Assembly (NCBI RefSeq): GCF_001889065.1
Contig: NZ_LWHB01000062.1
Coordinates: forward strand, 1 to 26,136
Reading direction: 5' to 3'
DNA: 26,136 bases
Source of the DNA: Suttonella ornithocola
GTDB taxonomy: Bacteria; Pseudomonadota; Gammaproteobacteria; Cardiobacteriales; Cardiobacteriaceae
Shown piece after piece: positions 6,163 through 14,092 of this stretch (positions are counted from its first letter, which is position 1; each line of letters opens with the position of its first letter). Position numbers and translations under genes: made by a program. Below the pieces are notes generated by a model. It made no database searches, was not told where the DNA came from, and saw only the letters and a program-made list of their open reading frames with translations.

Positions 6163-8130
6163 ATGGATAGAAGACGTTTTCTCCAAATTAGTGGTGGAAG
6201 TATTTTATTATTGGGTATGGGAAAAGCGGTTTATGCAGCTGAACAAGAGAATGATGTTTTATTAAGAGTTATTGGAACAACTGATGTTCATAGTTTTTTA
6301 ACAGATTTTGATTATTATAAAGATAAGCCTACACCAAAATTTGGTTATACCCGTACGGCTTCTTTGATTCGCCAAGCTCGTCAAGAAGTGGCAAACAGTG
6401 TTTTAGTTGATAATGGAGATTTGATTCAAGGTAATCCTATTGCTGATTATCAAGCAGGAAAAGGTTATCAAGAGGGCGTTCCTCATCCAGCAATAGAAGT
6501 GTTTAATGCCATGAACTATGATGTTGGCACGATTGGAAATCATGAATTTAATTATGGTTTAGCGTATTTGGAGAGTGCGTTAAAGCAAGCTAATTTCCCA
6601 ATTATTAATGCCAATATTGTTAAACCTGAAACCGACGAACCTTATTATACGCCTTATTTAATTAAGGAAAAAAAGGTTACGACGCATGATGGACAAGAAA
6701 AAGTCATTAAAATTGGCTATATTGGCTTTGTTCCGCCTCAAGTAATGGTCTGGGATAAAGCGCATTTATCAGGAAAGGTAGAAGCGCGAGATATCGTAGA
6801 AACGGCAAAAAAATATATTCCCATCATGAAGAAAGAAGGAGCGGATATTATTGTTGCTTTAGCACATACCGGTCCATCAGATGAACCTTATTCTCCTGGT
6901 GAAGAAAATGCAGCTTTCCATCTTGCAGAAGTACCAGGATTAGATGCGATTATTTTTGGGCATGCACATGGTTTATTTCCGAGTAAAGATTTTGAGAAAG
7001 CTTCAAATATCAATCTTGAAAAGGGTACAAAAAATGGAACACCAGAAAGTATGGCTGGCTATTGGGGAAATAATATTAGCGTTGTTGATTTACAGCTAAG
7101 AGAGCAAGATGGAAAATGGACAGTTATTGATGGTAAAGCCAGCTTACGTTCTATTTTTGATCAAGAAAGCCAAACTTCAATAGTTGAAAATGATCCAGAA
7201 ATCACTAAGCTTTTAGAAAAAACACATGAAGCTACTAGAGCTTTCGTGGCTCAACCAATTGGGGAAGCAAATGATAATATGTATAGCTTTTTAGCGTTAG
7301 TGCAAGATGACCCAACGGTTCAGATTGTTAATCAGGCGCAGAAGGCTTATGCAAAGAGTGTTGCTGAAAAGATGCCTGAACTAGCAGGAATACCTATTTT
7401 GAGCGCGGCGGCACCTTTTAAAGTCGGTGGACGCAAAAATGATCCGAGTGGTTATACAGAAGTTGATAAAGGGCAACTGACTTTCCGTAATGCAGCAGAT
7501 TTATATCTTTATCCTAATACGTTGGTTATTTTAAAAGTTAAAGGTAAGGATGTTAAAGAGTGGTTGGAGTGTAGTGCGGGAATGTTTAACCAAATTGACC
7601 TAAAAAAAGATACACCGCAATCGTTGTTAAATTGGGAAGGATTTAGAACGTATAATTTTGATGTCATTGATGGCGTAAATTATGAAATAGATGTTACTCA
7701 GCCAGCTCGCTATGATGGAGAGTGTAACCTGATTGATGCCAAGGCAGAGCGAATAAAAAATCTTGTATTTAATAATAAGCCAATAGATTTAGAGGCTGAC
7801 TTTTTAGTCGCGACCAATAATTATCGCGCTTATAGTGGTAAATTCCCAGGAACTGGTGAAAAATCTATTGTTTTTGCCGCACCTGATGAAAACCGACAAA
7901 TTTTAGCAAATTATATTAGCCAAACCAGTCAAGTAGAAGGGCAGGTTACGCCGAGTGCTGATAATAATTGGAAAATTGCAAAAATTACGGAAGGACAGCC
8001 AATTATTTATTTTGAGACTTCTCCGAGTGAGAAAGCAGCTGCTTTTGTTAAAGAAAAAGCACAATACCCAATGAAAATGATTGATAAAGATGAAGCAGGC
8101 TTTGCCGTTTATTCTTTAGATTTGAAATAA
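6163..8130 (+). CDS. Periplasmic 2',3'-cyclic-nucleotide phosphodiesterase/3'-nucleotidase (CpdB-like)
   Basis: A 655-residue exported metallophosphoesterase that would hydrolyse 2',3'-cyclic nucleotides and 3'-nucleotides for nucleoside and phosphate salvage. The N-terminus MDRRRFLQIS, then a hydrophobic stretch ending AVYA (about residue 25), is a twin-arginine-type signal. The two-metal catalytic domain shows TDVHS (40-44), DNGDLIQGN (83-91), GNHEF (125-129), AHTG (234-237) and GHAHG (266-270), all expected metal ligands. The C-terminal half (about 355-620) is the 5'-nucleotidase substrate-binding domain (VGGRKNDPSGYTEVDKG). DNGDLIQGNP and IGNHEFNYGL are the CpdB rather than UshA forms. 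Length matches CpdB (about 650). It is flanked by the inverted-repeat element upstream and a strong terminator downstream, so it is transcribed alone. Confidence 0.9.
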   Translation: MDRRRFLQISGGSILLLGMGKAVYAAEQENDVLLRVIGTTDVHSFLTDFDYYKDKPTPKFGYTRTASLIRQARQEVANSVLVDNGDLIQGNPIADYQAGKGYQEGVPHPAIEVFNAMNYDVGTIGNHEFNYGLAYLESALKQANFPIINANIVKPETDEPYYTPYLIKEKKVTTHDGQEKVIKIGYIGFVPPQVMVWDKAHLSGKVEARDIVETAKKYIPIMKKEGADIIVALAHTGPSDEPYSPGEENAAFHLAEVPGLDAIIFGHAHGLFPSKDFEKASNINLEKGTKNGTPESMAGYWGNNISVVDLQLREQDGKWTVIDGKASLRSIFDQESQTSIVENDPEITKLLEKTHEATRAFVAQPIGEANDNMYSFLALVQDDPTVQIVNQAQKAYAKSVAEKMPELAGIPILSAAAPFKVGGRKNDPSGYTEVDKGQLTFRNAADLYLYPNTLVILKVKGKDVKEWLECSAGMFNQIDLKKDTPQSLLNWEGFRTYNFDVIDGVNYEIDVTQPARYDGECNLIDAKAERIKNLVFNNKPIDLEADFLVATNNYRAYSGKFPGTGEKSIVFAAPDENRQILANYISQTSQVEGQVTPSADNNWKIAKITEGQPIIYFETSPSEKAAAFVKEKAQYPMKMIDKDEAGFAVYSLDLK

Positions 8131-8149
8131 TGATTAAATAGAATATTTT

Positions 8150-8187
8150 AAGGCTATCTGAGTTTTTCTCAGATAGCCTTGATTTTT
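8150..8187 (+). terminator. Intrinsic terminator after the nucleotidase gene
   Basis: A perfect 13-bp stem, AAGGCTATCTGAG (8150-8162) with CTCAGATAGCCTT (8168-8180), has a TTTTT loop and is followed by GATTTTT. It separates the convergent cpdB-like gene and ilvE. The T-tail favours the plus strand, but the stem may also serve the minus transcript. Confidence 0.9.
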
Positions 8188-9181
8188 ATACAGCCGTTAA
8201 CCAATGGTGCTTATCTTCACTGCGACCATATTGGATATCTGTGATAAGTTTACGGATAGCTAATCCTTCGATATTGCTTTTAACAGAAATATCTTCTCCA
8301 TTGATAATAAAATTTGTAATTGGAGAGATAACAGCAGCTGTGCCTGTTAAGATAGCTTCCGCACCATTAGAAACTTTTTCCGCAATTTCTTCCACGCGGA
8401 ATTCTCTTTCTTCGACTTTATAGCCATTTTCTTGCGCCACTTGAATGACTGTCCGGCGAGTAATGCCATGAAGGAATTCAGTCGTGAGTGGTTTGGTAAT
8501 GAGGGTTTTACCGTCGATTAAAAAGAAATTGGAAGCGCCGGTTTCTTGCACATCTCCATTTGGACAGAACAGAACTTGTTGTGCATGATATTTTTTTTCT
8601 GCTTCCATTGTCCAATGAAGGGCAGAAGCGTAATTACCGCCTGCTTTGATGCTTCCCATATGCGGTGCGCAACGTTGATGCTCGGTTTCGACCAATACGC
8701 GTAGTGCAGCGCCTTGTTTTAAGTAATCGCCTACAGGTGAGGTAAGAATATACAATAAGGCATCGTCTGTTGGATGCGTCGCACTACCAATATTGGGTGT
8801 AATGCCAATGAGAGCCGGGCGAATATAAAGTGCTCCGCGTTGGTCTGGTACATAATCTTTGGCTTTGGAAACTGCCTGAATAATCATTTCTCTTAATAGC
8901 TCACTTTCTGGCATGGGTAGGTATAGAGATTGTGCGGATTTACGCAGCCTTTCTACGCCGTCATCTAAACGAAAAATATGGACGCTATTATCTTCATGGC
9001 GAAAAGCTTTCATGCCTTCAAAAATTTCACTAGCATAATGCAGGCAATGCGCAGCAGGATGAAGTGTTAGGCGGTCGCTGGGTTGAAAATTGATATCGCT
9101 CCAACTACCTTCATGATAAGTAGCGATAGGCATTTCTGGTGCGAAAGTGCTACCAAAAACCGTAGGAATTTCTTTAAGCAT
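8186..9181 (-). CDS. ilvE: Branched-chain amino-acid aminotransferase
   Basis: A fold-type IV PLP aminotransferase that makes leucine, isoleucine and valine from their 2-oxo acids. The 331-residue product starts at ATG 9181. An in-frame TTG two codons upstream is rejected because the AAGGA Shine-Dalgarno lies 7 nt from the ATG but touches the TTG. Recognisable blocks are CLHYASEIFEGMKAFR (46-61), the PLP lysine K179 within MGSIKAGGNYASA, ETGASNFFLI (213-222), FLHGITRRTV (236-245) and a late GTAAVISPI loop. The sequence type (YASEIFEGMKAFR, IKAGGNYA) is the eukaryote-like BCAT class rather than the short E. coli IlvE. It is monocistronic; the minus-strand gene upstream is the TSUP permease, 92 bp away. 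It supplies the last step for the pathways served by leuA and ilvA in this window. Confidence 0.93.
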   Translation of the reverse strand: MLKEIPTVFGSTFAPEMPIATYHEGSWSDINFQPSDRLTLHPAAHCLHYASEIFEGMKAFRHEDNSVHIFRLDDGVERLRKSAQSLYLPMPESELLREMIIQAVSKAKDYVPDQRGALYIRPALIGITPNIGSATHPTDDALLYILTSPVGDYLKQGAALRVLVETEHQRCAPHMGSIKAGGNYASALHWTMEAEKKYHAQQVLFCPNGDVQETGASNFFLIDGKTLITKPLTTEFLHGITRRTVIQVAQENGYKVEEREFRVEEIAEKVSNGAEAILTGTAAVISPITNFIINGEDISVKSNIEGLAIRKLITDIQYGRSEDKHHWLTAV

Positions 9182-9229
9182 AATCAAGTCCTTTTCCGTG
9201 GTGGATAATTCTAGTAAAAGCGTAGCCGT

Positions 9230-9270
9230 ATTATAACGACTTCTGAAAGTGCATATAGTTAAATTCTATG
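9230..9270 (-). promoter_or_regulatory. ilvE promoter region, possibly containing an element relic
   Basis: On the minus strand TATAAT occupies 9235-9230, about 50 bp before the ilvE start; no good -35 was found. On the plus strand the adjacent ACTTCTGAAAGTGCATATAG resembles the terminus of the 106-bp element (ACTTCTCAAA, AGTGCATACAG), starting from the same TATA. Either a decayed element end donated the -10 box, or the likeness is chance. Confidence 0.35.
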
Positions 9271-9273
9271 GAT

Positions 9274-10071
9274 TTAGAAAATAAGTGCAGCTATAACAGC
9301 TGTTAAGGTCATTGCAAATAAAATCCAACGCATGGTATTTGGACTAATGGCAACGGCAAAACGAACGCCTAATAAAGCGCCAATGGCATTGCCCAGTGCG
9401 AGTACGAATCCAACTAGCCATAGAACTTGTCCTTCCCAAATAAAAATTGCTAAAGCAATGGTGGTAAATATCATTGTGCAAGCGAGCTTAAGCGCGTTTG
9501 AGTGAACAAGGTCATAATGTAAAATGCTCGCAAAGGTAGTAATAAGTACAAAGCCAACACCTGCTTGCACAAATCCGCCATAAATACCGCCAATAAATAA
9601 CCATATCCATGCGACTGGTGTTTTTTTCATTAGGCGGGCTTGTCCTTCGGGATACATGATAGTGGCTGGCTTAAACAGCATCATCGCAGCTACAATTAAC
9701 ATTGTGCCAAGTAAAATAATTTTAACTAAAGTTTGTTGATTTAAGTTTGCGGTGAATGACGATAAAGCCAATAGGATAGGCAATTTTGCAGCTAATAAAG
9801 CACCAACTGCTCCGCCAATCAAGGTAGGGATAAAAATAGCGGGTAAATCATGGGTAGGGACTTTTCCTTTTTTTGCAAATCCAAATAATCCCGCAATGCC
9901 CTGAAACCAAATGCCGACTCGATTAGTAGCATTAGCCGTTTGCGGATCAAGTCCAAATACCATGAGTAAAGGTAGGATTAAATTAGAGCCTCCGCCAGCG
10001 AGGATATTAACCACTCCAGCGATAATAGCCAGTAAAAAAATAGCGGGATAAATATAGGGTGAAAAGTCCAT
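9274..10071 (-). CDS. TSUP family permease (TauE/SafE/YfcA-like)
   Basis: A 265-residue integral membrane protein of the TauE/SafE family, whose members export or import small anions such as sulfite, sulfoacetate and related organosulfur compounds. About eight transmembrane segments fall in two repeat halves. The first half begins LLAIIAGVVNILAGGGSNLI (residues 13-32) followed by NATNRVGIWFQG; the second carries GGIYGGFVQAGVGFVL, the equivalent glycine-rich motif. Both motifs are hallmarks of the family. The start codon lies 1 bp after the stop of the DUF368 gene, with an AAGGA Shine-Dalgarno inside the end of that gene, so the two are translationally coupled. The substrate cannot be inferred, and no sulfur-metabolism gene is nearby. 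It is the last gene of the HK-LysE-PopT-TSUP run. Confidence 0.88.
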   Translation of the reverse strand: MDFSPYIYPAIFLLAIIAGVVNILAGGGSNLILPLLMVFGLDPQTANATNRVGIWFQGIAGLFGFAKKGKVPTHDLPAIFIPTLIGGAVGALLAAKLPILLALSSFTANLNQQTLVKIILLGTMLIVAAMMLFKPATIMYPEGQARLMKKTPVAWIWLFIGGIYGGFVQAGVGFVLITTFASILHYDLVHSNALKLACTMIFTTIALAIFIWEGQVLWLVGFVLALGNAIGALLGVRFAVAISPNTMRWILFAMTLTAVIAALIF

Positions 10072-10072
10072 T

Positions 10073-10945
10073 TTATTCCTTTGAGTGAAGAGTATGTTTT
10101 GCGATGATTTCTAAAATAAAAATAAATAAAAATCCAATTATTATCAGTGGTATGGATGTTGATAGTGGTGATTGAGATGTGGAAAAAGGTAAGGTATTTA
10201 TTCCTCCAATTTTCCATGGCCATACTTTTATCAAAGAGCCTGCAATAAATCCCGTCATAGTGGCGACGGTCAGATTATGATAATTCTTGAAAAGATAATG
10301 TAAAAGTTTGGAAAAACTAAGTAAACCGAAAATAGCTCCTAAGGCAAAAATACTTAAAATGAGGATATTAAAGTTATTGATAGCTTCTAATATATTGCTA
10401 TATGCGCCAAGCAAGACAAGAATAAAAGCGCCTGAAATACCGGGAAGAATCATCGCGATAGTAGCAAATGCACCACAAAAAAAGTAATAAGATAGGTTGA
10501 TGTGCTCAGGGTTAGCAGTTGGCATTAAAGCGATAAATGTAGAGAGAATAGCACCAATGGTAGCCGAAAACCAAGCACTACCTTTCCAATAGACTTTTTT
10601 GCCGAGAAAAAAGATACTGGCAAGAATTAACCCAAAAAAGAAAGCCCAGATATAAATGGGATAGTTTGTTAGCCAAAGTCGTAATAAATGTGCTAGGGTA
10701 AAAATTGCAGTTGCAATGCCAGACAGTAATGAGAGTAAGAAATATCCATCAATATATTGCCAAAAAGTTTTAATTTGTATTTTTCTCAGGTAGGAGAGGG
10801 CTTTTGTATCAAAATGCGAAAGTGCTGTAATCCAGCGTTCATAAATGCCGGCGATAAAAGCAATGGTTCCGCCGGATACGCCGGGAACCATATCTGCAGC
10901 ACCCATGGCAATTCCTTTGAGGTAAATAAGAAAGAGATTTTTCAT
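10073..10945 (-). CDS. DUF368 membrane protein, PopT-type undecaprenyl-phosphate translocase
   Basis: A 290-residue polytopic membrane protein with the two DUF368 signature loops: GAADMVPGVSGGTIAF (15-30) and, in the second half, MILPGISGAFILVLLGAY (165-182). The duplicated PGxSGx motifs and 8-10 hydrophobic segments fit the family. DUF368 proteins (PopT) have been shown in other bacteria to return undecaprenyl phosphate across the cytoplasmic membrane, recycling the lipid carrier for peptidoglycan and other surface polymers; that activity is assigned here by family only. It sits 2 bp after the LysE-family stop and 1 bp before the TSUP start, without its own clear Shine-Dalgarno, pointing to coupled translation. 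The company of an envelope-type histidine kinase fits a cell-surface role. Confidence 0.87.
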   Translation of the reverse strand: MKNLFLIYLKGIAMGAADMVPGVSGGTIAFIAGIYERWITALSHFDTKALSYLRKIQIKTFWQYIDGYFLLSLLSGIATAIFTLAHLLRLWLTNYPIYIWAFFFGLILASIFFLGKKVYWKGSAWFSATIGAILSTFIALMPTANPEHINLSYYFFCGAFATIAMILPGISGAFILVLLGAYSNILEAINNFNILILSIFALGAIFGLLSFSKLLHYLFKNYHNLTVATMTGFIAGSLIKVWPWKIGGINTLPFSTSQSPLSTSIPLIIIGFLFIFILEIIAKHTLHSKE

Positions 10946-10947
10946 AA

Positions 10948-11568
10948 TTAAATAATAAATGTAGAAAGGTTAGATAAAAATGCATAAATACCTAATAAAA
11001 CGAATATTAAAGCGCATAGGCGATTGATTAAAATGCGATATTTTCCGCTAATAAGCTTAGCAGCGCCAATACCATAGATAAATAGGATGCTATAGTCTAA
11101 TAAGCACCATAGTAGAGTTAATATAATAATTGCAGGAAGAAAAGAAAGTGAAAGTGCTTCAATAAAAGGCGGAAAGAATGTCATAAAGAAAATAATATCT
11201 TTTGGATTAGATATGCCAACACCGAAAGCTGTCAAAAACATTTGATTTAAGGATTGATTGGGCAAGGAGGTGGAGTAGATTGCTTGTTGGGTTGTTTTTA
11301 ATAAACTTATTCCGTAATAGATAAGATATAGTCCGCCAATGGCGGTTAGAAGATTAAATAGTTTTGGACTAATATTTGCAATCCCGCCGATAATTGCAGC
11401 AGCTGTCGCAATCAGCACTAATGATGCTGTGTTTGTTGCTATGATAACGACTAATGTACCACGCCAACCACGTTGTGCTGCTGCATTGATGACCATTATA
11501 TTGACAGGCCCCGGAATAATTAGAAAGATAAAGACAGTGCTTAAATAAGTCAGTAAAACAGTATTCAT
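10948..11568 (-). CDS. LysE/RhtB family exporter
   Basis: A 206-residue inner-membrane protein of the LysE/RhtB amino-acid exporter superfamily with about six hydrophobic segments. Diagnostic features are the N-terminal STVFIFLIIPGPVNIMVIN with the PGP motif at 19-21, GWRGTLVVIIATNTASLVL, GGLYLIYYGISLLKT (about residue 78 onward) and the later GVGISNPKDIIFFMTFFPPF. Family members export basic or neutral amino acids such as lysine, homoserine or threonine; the substrate here is unknown. It begins 35 bp after the histidine-kinase stop and ends 2 bp before the DUF368 start. No obvious Shine-Dalgarno precedes ATG 11568, so translation may depend on the upstream message. Confidence 0.88.
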   Translation of the reverse strand: MNTVLLTYLSTVFIFLIIPGPVNIMVINAAAQRGWRGTLVVIIATNTASLVLIATAAAIIGGIANISPKLFNLLTAIGGLYLIYYGISLLKTTQQAIYSTSLPNQSLNQMFLTAFGVGISNPKDIIFFMTFFPPFIEALSLSFLPAIIILTLLWCLLDYSILFIYGIGAAKLISGKYRILINRLCALIFVLLGIYAFLSNLSTFII

Positions 11569-11603
11569 TGATTAGCGTTTTTTCTGTGATAGGAGATTCT
11601 TTT

Positions 11604-13142
11604 TTAGCTATTTTTAGGTTTTTTTGCAGATAATCGAATTTTTTTAAGGGGGTTGGTTTTTTTATTGCTAGGATATTGACTTAGAAAGGCTTCAGCTTCA
11701 GGAAAAATTAGTTTGATTTTTAGTCCGGGATGATTGTCGGTAAGGCAAATTTCTCCTCCATGAAGGTTGATTACCGCAGAAACTAAGGACAATCCTAGAC
11801 CATTCCCGGGTGTTGAGCGCGCACTATCTAACCGCACAAATCTCTGTAGAACACGTTCCCTATCTTGTTCTGGGATACCGGGTCCATTATCAGCAACAGC
11901 AACAGTAATATGTTTTCCTTGTTTGTAAGCTTCTAATGAGATGTTACCGCCATTTGGGGTGTATTTAACCGCATTATCTAATAGATTTGTAATGGCTTGT
12001 GCAATAAGCTGTCGATTGCCTTGTACATGTAAATTCGGTTCAATTTGGCTACTAAAGGTATGTAATCCGTCTTCTGCTAATACATCATACATTTCTGCGA
12101 GGTCTTCACAGATTCGACTTAAATCGGTTTCAATAAAGTCATCTCTTGCTCTTGATTCAACTTGTGCAATAGAAAGCATAGCGTTGAATGTTTGTAGTAA
12201 ACGCTCTGCATCTTCAATGGATTCTGCAACCACTTCTCGTAATTCTTCACAGCTACGCTTTTTGTCTAATAAAGCAACTTCCATTCGGCTACGTAAACGA
12301 TTGAGCGGACTGCGTAAGTCGTGTGCAATGTTGTTAGTCACTTGGCGTTGACTGGTAATAAGATTATCAATTCGTTCGAGCATATGGTTAAGATCGCCAG
12401 CTAGCGCTCTTAATTCGTTGCTATCACTAGGTTTGACTGGAATGCGCTCGCCGAAATCACCGTCGGCAATGCGTCTAGCACTCCGGCTAATTCTGGCAAT
12501 AGTATTGGTAATGGTTCGGCTAATGAAAAGAGAACCAAAGAAACTGGCAAGAACGAGTAACAAGGTAGCAAAAAGCGCCATGGTAATCATGCCACGCAAA
12601 ATCTTTCTTTCATTATGAGTATCGTAGCCAATGATTAAGGCATATTTGTTTTGTATTGGCGTGATAATTACGCGCATAATATTATTGTTTTCATTGCGAG
12701 TAATAAAGGGTAAATCGAATTCGGAAGGTGGCGGAAGGAGGTTTTGCTCTAGGTTATCATGAAGTAAACAAAGGTTATTAAAGCTAGTATCTAGCATCAC
12801 CATATTTCGTTGTTCACGCCCTGCTAAGTGATCGGTTGTGGAGGTTTGAGGGGTAATGCAGTAAGACATATTAGGTTCGGTTTTTACCCGCTCGGTGATG
12901 CCTATAGGTGGGGTGTATAAATCTAAGGTAGTGCGATATTCATAGTTTCGACGTAAGCGCAGTGCTTCTGAGATGAGTCTGCTATCCACTTGATCGGCGA
13001 TTTCTTGTTGAGCTGTTTGATAAATCATCATCATTGAGATGCAGGTAATCACACTGGCGACTAAAGTTGTCATTAAAGAATAACGAAAGGCTGTGGTACG
13101 CGTTGTATGAAGAACTTCTTTGATTGATTTAGGTAGCGTCAT
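11604..13142 (-). CDS. Membrane sensor histidine kinase
   Basis: A 512-residue sensor kinase. Two transmembrane segments (about 22-42 and 183-207) bracket a periplasmic domain of about 140 residues with two cysteines. A HAMP linker follows (208-262, ISRSARRIADGDFGERIPVK). The dimerisation/phosphoacceptor box NNIAHDLRSPLNRLRSRMEV has phospho-histidine H274. The ATPase domain has the N box NLLDNAVKYTPNGG (386-399), DNGPGIP (418-424) and GNGLGLSLV (447-454). The tail from about 490 is short and lysine-rich. AHDLRSPLNRL is typical of kinases paired with OmpR-type regulators. The partner is almost certainly the regulator at 13300-13989, separated from it by 157 bp and a terminator. The stimulus is unknown; linkage to degP and the exporter/PopT genes suggests an envelope signal. 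Confidence 0.92.
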   Translation of the reverse strand: MTLPKSIKEVLHTTRTTAFRYSLMTTLVASVITCISMMMIYQTAQQEIADQVDSRLISEALRLRRNYEYRTTLDLYTPPIGITERVKTEPNMSYCITPQTSTTDHLAGREQRNMVMLDTSFNNLCLLHDNLEQNLLPPPSEFDLPFITRNENNNIMRVIITPIQNKYALIIGYDTHNERKILRGMITMALFATLLLVLASFFGSLFISRTITNTIARISRSARRIADGDFGERIPVKPSDSNELRALAGDLNHMLERIDNLITSQRQVTNNIAHDLRSPLNRLRSRMEVALLDKKRSCEELREVVAESIEDAERLLQTFNAMLSIAQVESRARDDFIETDLSRICEDLAEMYDVLAEDGLHTFSSQIEPNLHVQGNRQLIAQAITNLLDNAVKYTPNGGNISLEAYKQGKHITVAVADNGPGIPEQDRERVLQRFVRLDSARSTPGNGLGLSLVSAVINLHGGEICLTDNHPGLKIKLIFPEAEAFLSQYPSNKKTNPLKKIRLSAKKPKNS

Positions 13143-13249
13143 AGGATGAAAATCTCTGAATGCAGGGTAAACATCATATAGATAAATGTATTAAAACAAC
13201 AGAATGTCTGTAATAGGGGTTGTGTTTTCTAAATAGAATTCTGTTTTTA

Positions 13250-13280
13250 TTGAAAAAGCGGAAAGTTAATACTTTCCGCT
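13250..13280 (-). terminator. Intrinsic terminator between response regulator and kinase genes
   Basis: On the minus strand the perfect 10-bp stem AGCGGAAAGT/ACTTTCCGCT with a 4-nt loop is followed by TTTTTCAATAAAAA. It lies 20 bases after the regulator stop and about 110 bases before the kinase start, so kinase expression needs read-through or its own promoter. Confidence 0.85.
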
Positions 13281-13299
13281 GAGATATAAATGTTATAGA

Positions 13300-13989
13300 T
13301 TAGTTATAGGCTTTTGGGTCATATAAGCTATAACCAGCACCACGCTCTGTGTGAATCAATGGTGTATCAAAATCTTTGTCAATTTTGCTTCTTAGACGAG
13401 AGATATGAACATCAATCACGTTCGTTTGTGGGTCAAAATGATATTCCCAAACTTTTTCTAATAACATGGTGCGGGTAACGACTTGTCCGGCATTGCTCAT
13501 TAAATATTCAAGTAAACGAAATTCTCTCGGTTGTAAATTGATTTTTTTTCCAGCACGAGTCACTTTTCTTTTGAGTCTATCAAGCTGTAAATCAGCAACT
13601 TCTAAAATCATATGATCTTGAATATCTGTATTACGGCGACGAGTCAACGCTTGGACTCGAGCGAGTAATTCAGAAAATGCGTAAGGTTTAACTAAATAGT
13701 CATCCCCACCGGCAGCTAATCCTTCTACGCGGTCATCTACTTCACCTAATGCAGATAGGATAAGAACGGGAACACTTGAACCTTCTTGGCGAAGTTGTTG
13801 GATAATAGATAAACCGTCAAGTTCGGGTAACATACGATCAACAATCAAGATGTCGTATTGATTACTTTGTGCCATATGCAAGCCTTCTGTCCCAGTGTGA
13901 GCAGTATCAGCAATATAGCCACTTTCACTTAGACCTTTGGCAATATAAGCAGCAACGTCTTTATCGTCTTCAATAATTAGAACATGCAT
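13300..13989 (-). CDS. OmpR/PhoB family response regulator
   Basis: A 229-residue two-domain regulator. The receiver (1-118) has acidic residues D8/D9, phosphoacceptor D51 in LIVDRMLPELDG, the switch residue S79 in LILSALG and K101 in YLVKPYAFSELLAR. The C-terminal winged helix (about 128-224) shows LQPREFRLLEYLMSNAGQVV, TNVIDVHISRLRSKID and TERGAGYSL, as in the OmpR DNA-binding domain. The cognate kinase is the gene at 11604-13142. Divergent from degP with 103 bp between starts, so it could control that gene; no direct-repeat operator was identified with confidence. GAGAAAAC before ATG 13989 provides a Shine-Dalgarno. It resembles no named system closely enough to give a symbol. Confidence 0.93.
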   Translation of the reverse strand: MHVLIIEDDKDVAAYIAKGLSESGYIADTAHTGTEGLHMAQSNQYDILIVDRMLPELDGLSIIQQLRQEGSSVPVLILSALGEVDDRVEGLAAGGDDYLVKPYAFSELLARVQALTRRRNTDIQDHMILEVADLQLDRLKRKVTRAGKKINLQPREFRLLEYLMSNAGQVVTRTMLLEKVWEYHFDPQTNVIDVHISRLRSKIDKDFDTPLIHTERGAGYSLYDPKAYN

Positions 13990-14092
13990 AGTTTTCTCCT
14001 TGTTACTGGATGCTTTTTAATCCATTATTCACGGTCAGGATAATGGTAATTTATGAAAATATTTGTCTATCTTAAACGAATAGGAAAGAAAT

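Noticed and set aside
9978..10223. 81-codon minus-strand frame at the junction of TSUP and DUF368 genes
   Set aside because: It overlaps both real genes in another frame; the composition is that of a frameshifted membrane protein.
11941..12351. 136-codon plus-strand frame inside the kinase gene
   Set aside because: It lies antisense to the conserved HisKA/ATPase coding region, with no start signals and no recognisable motifs.
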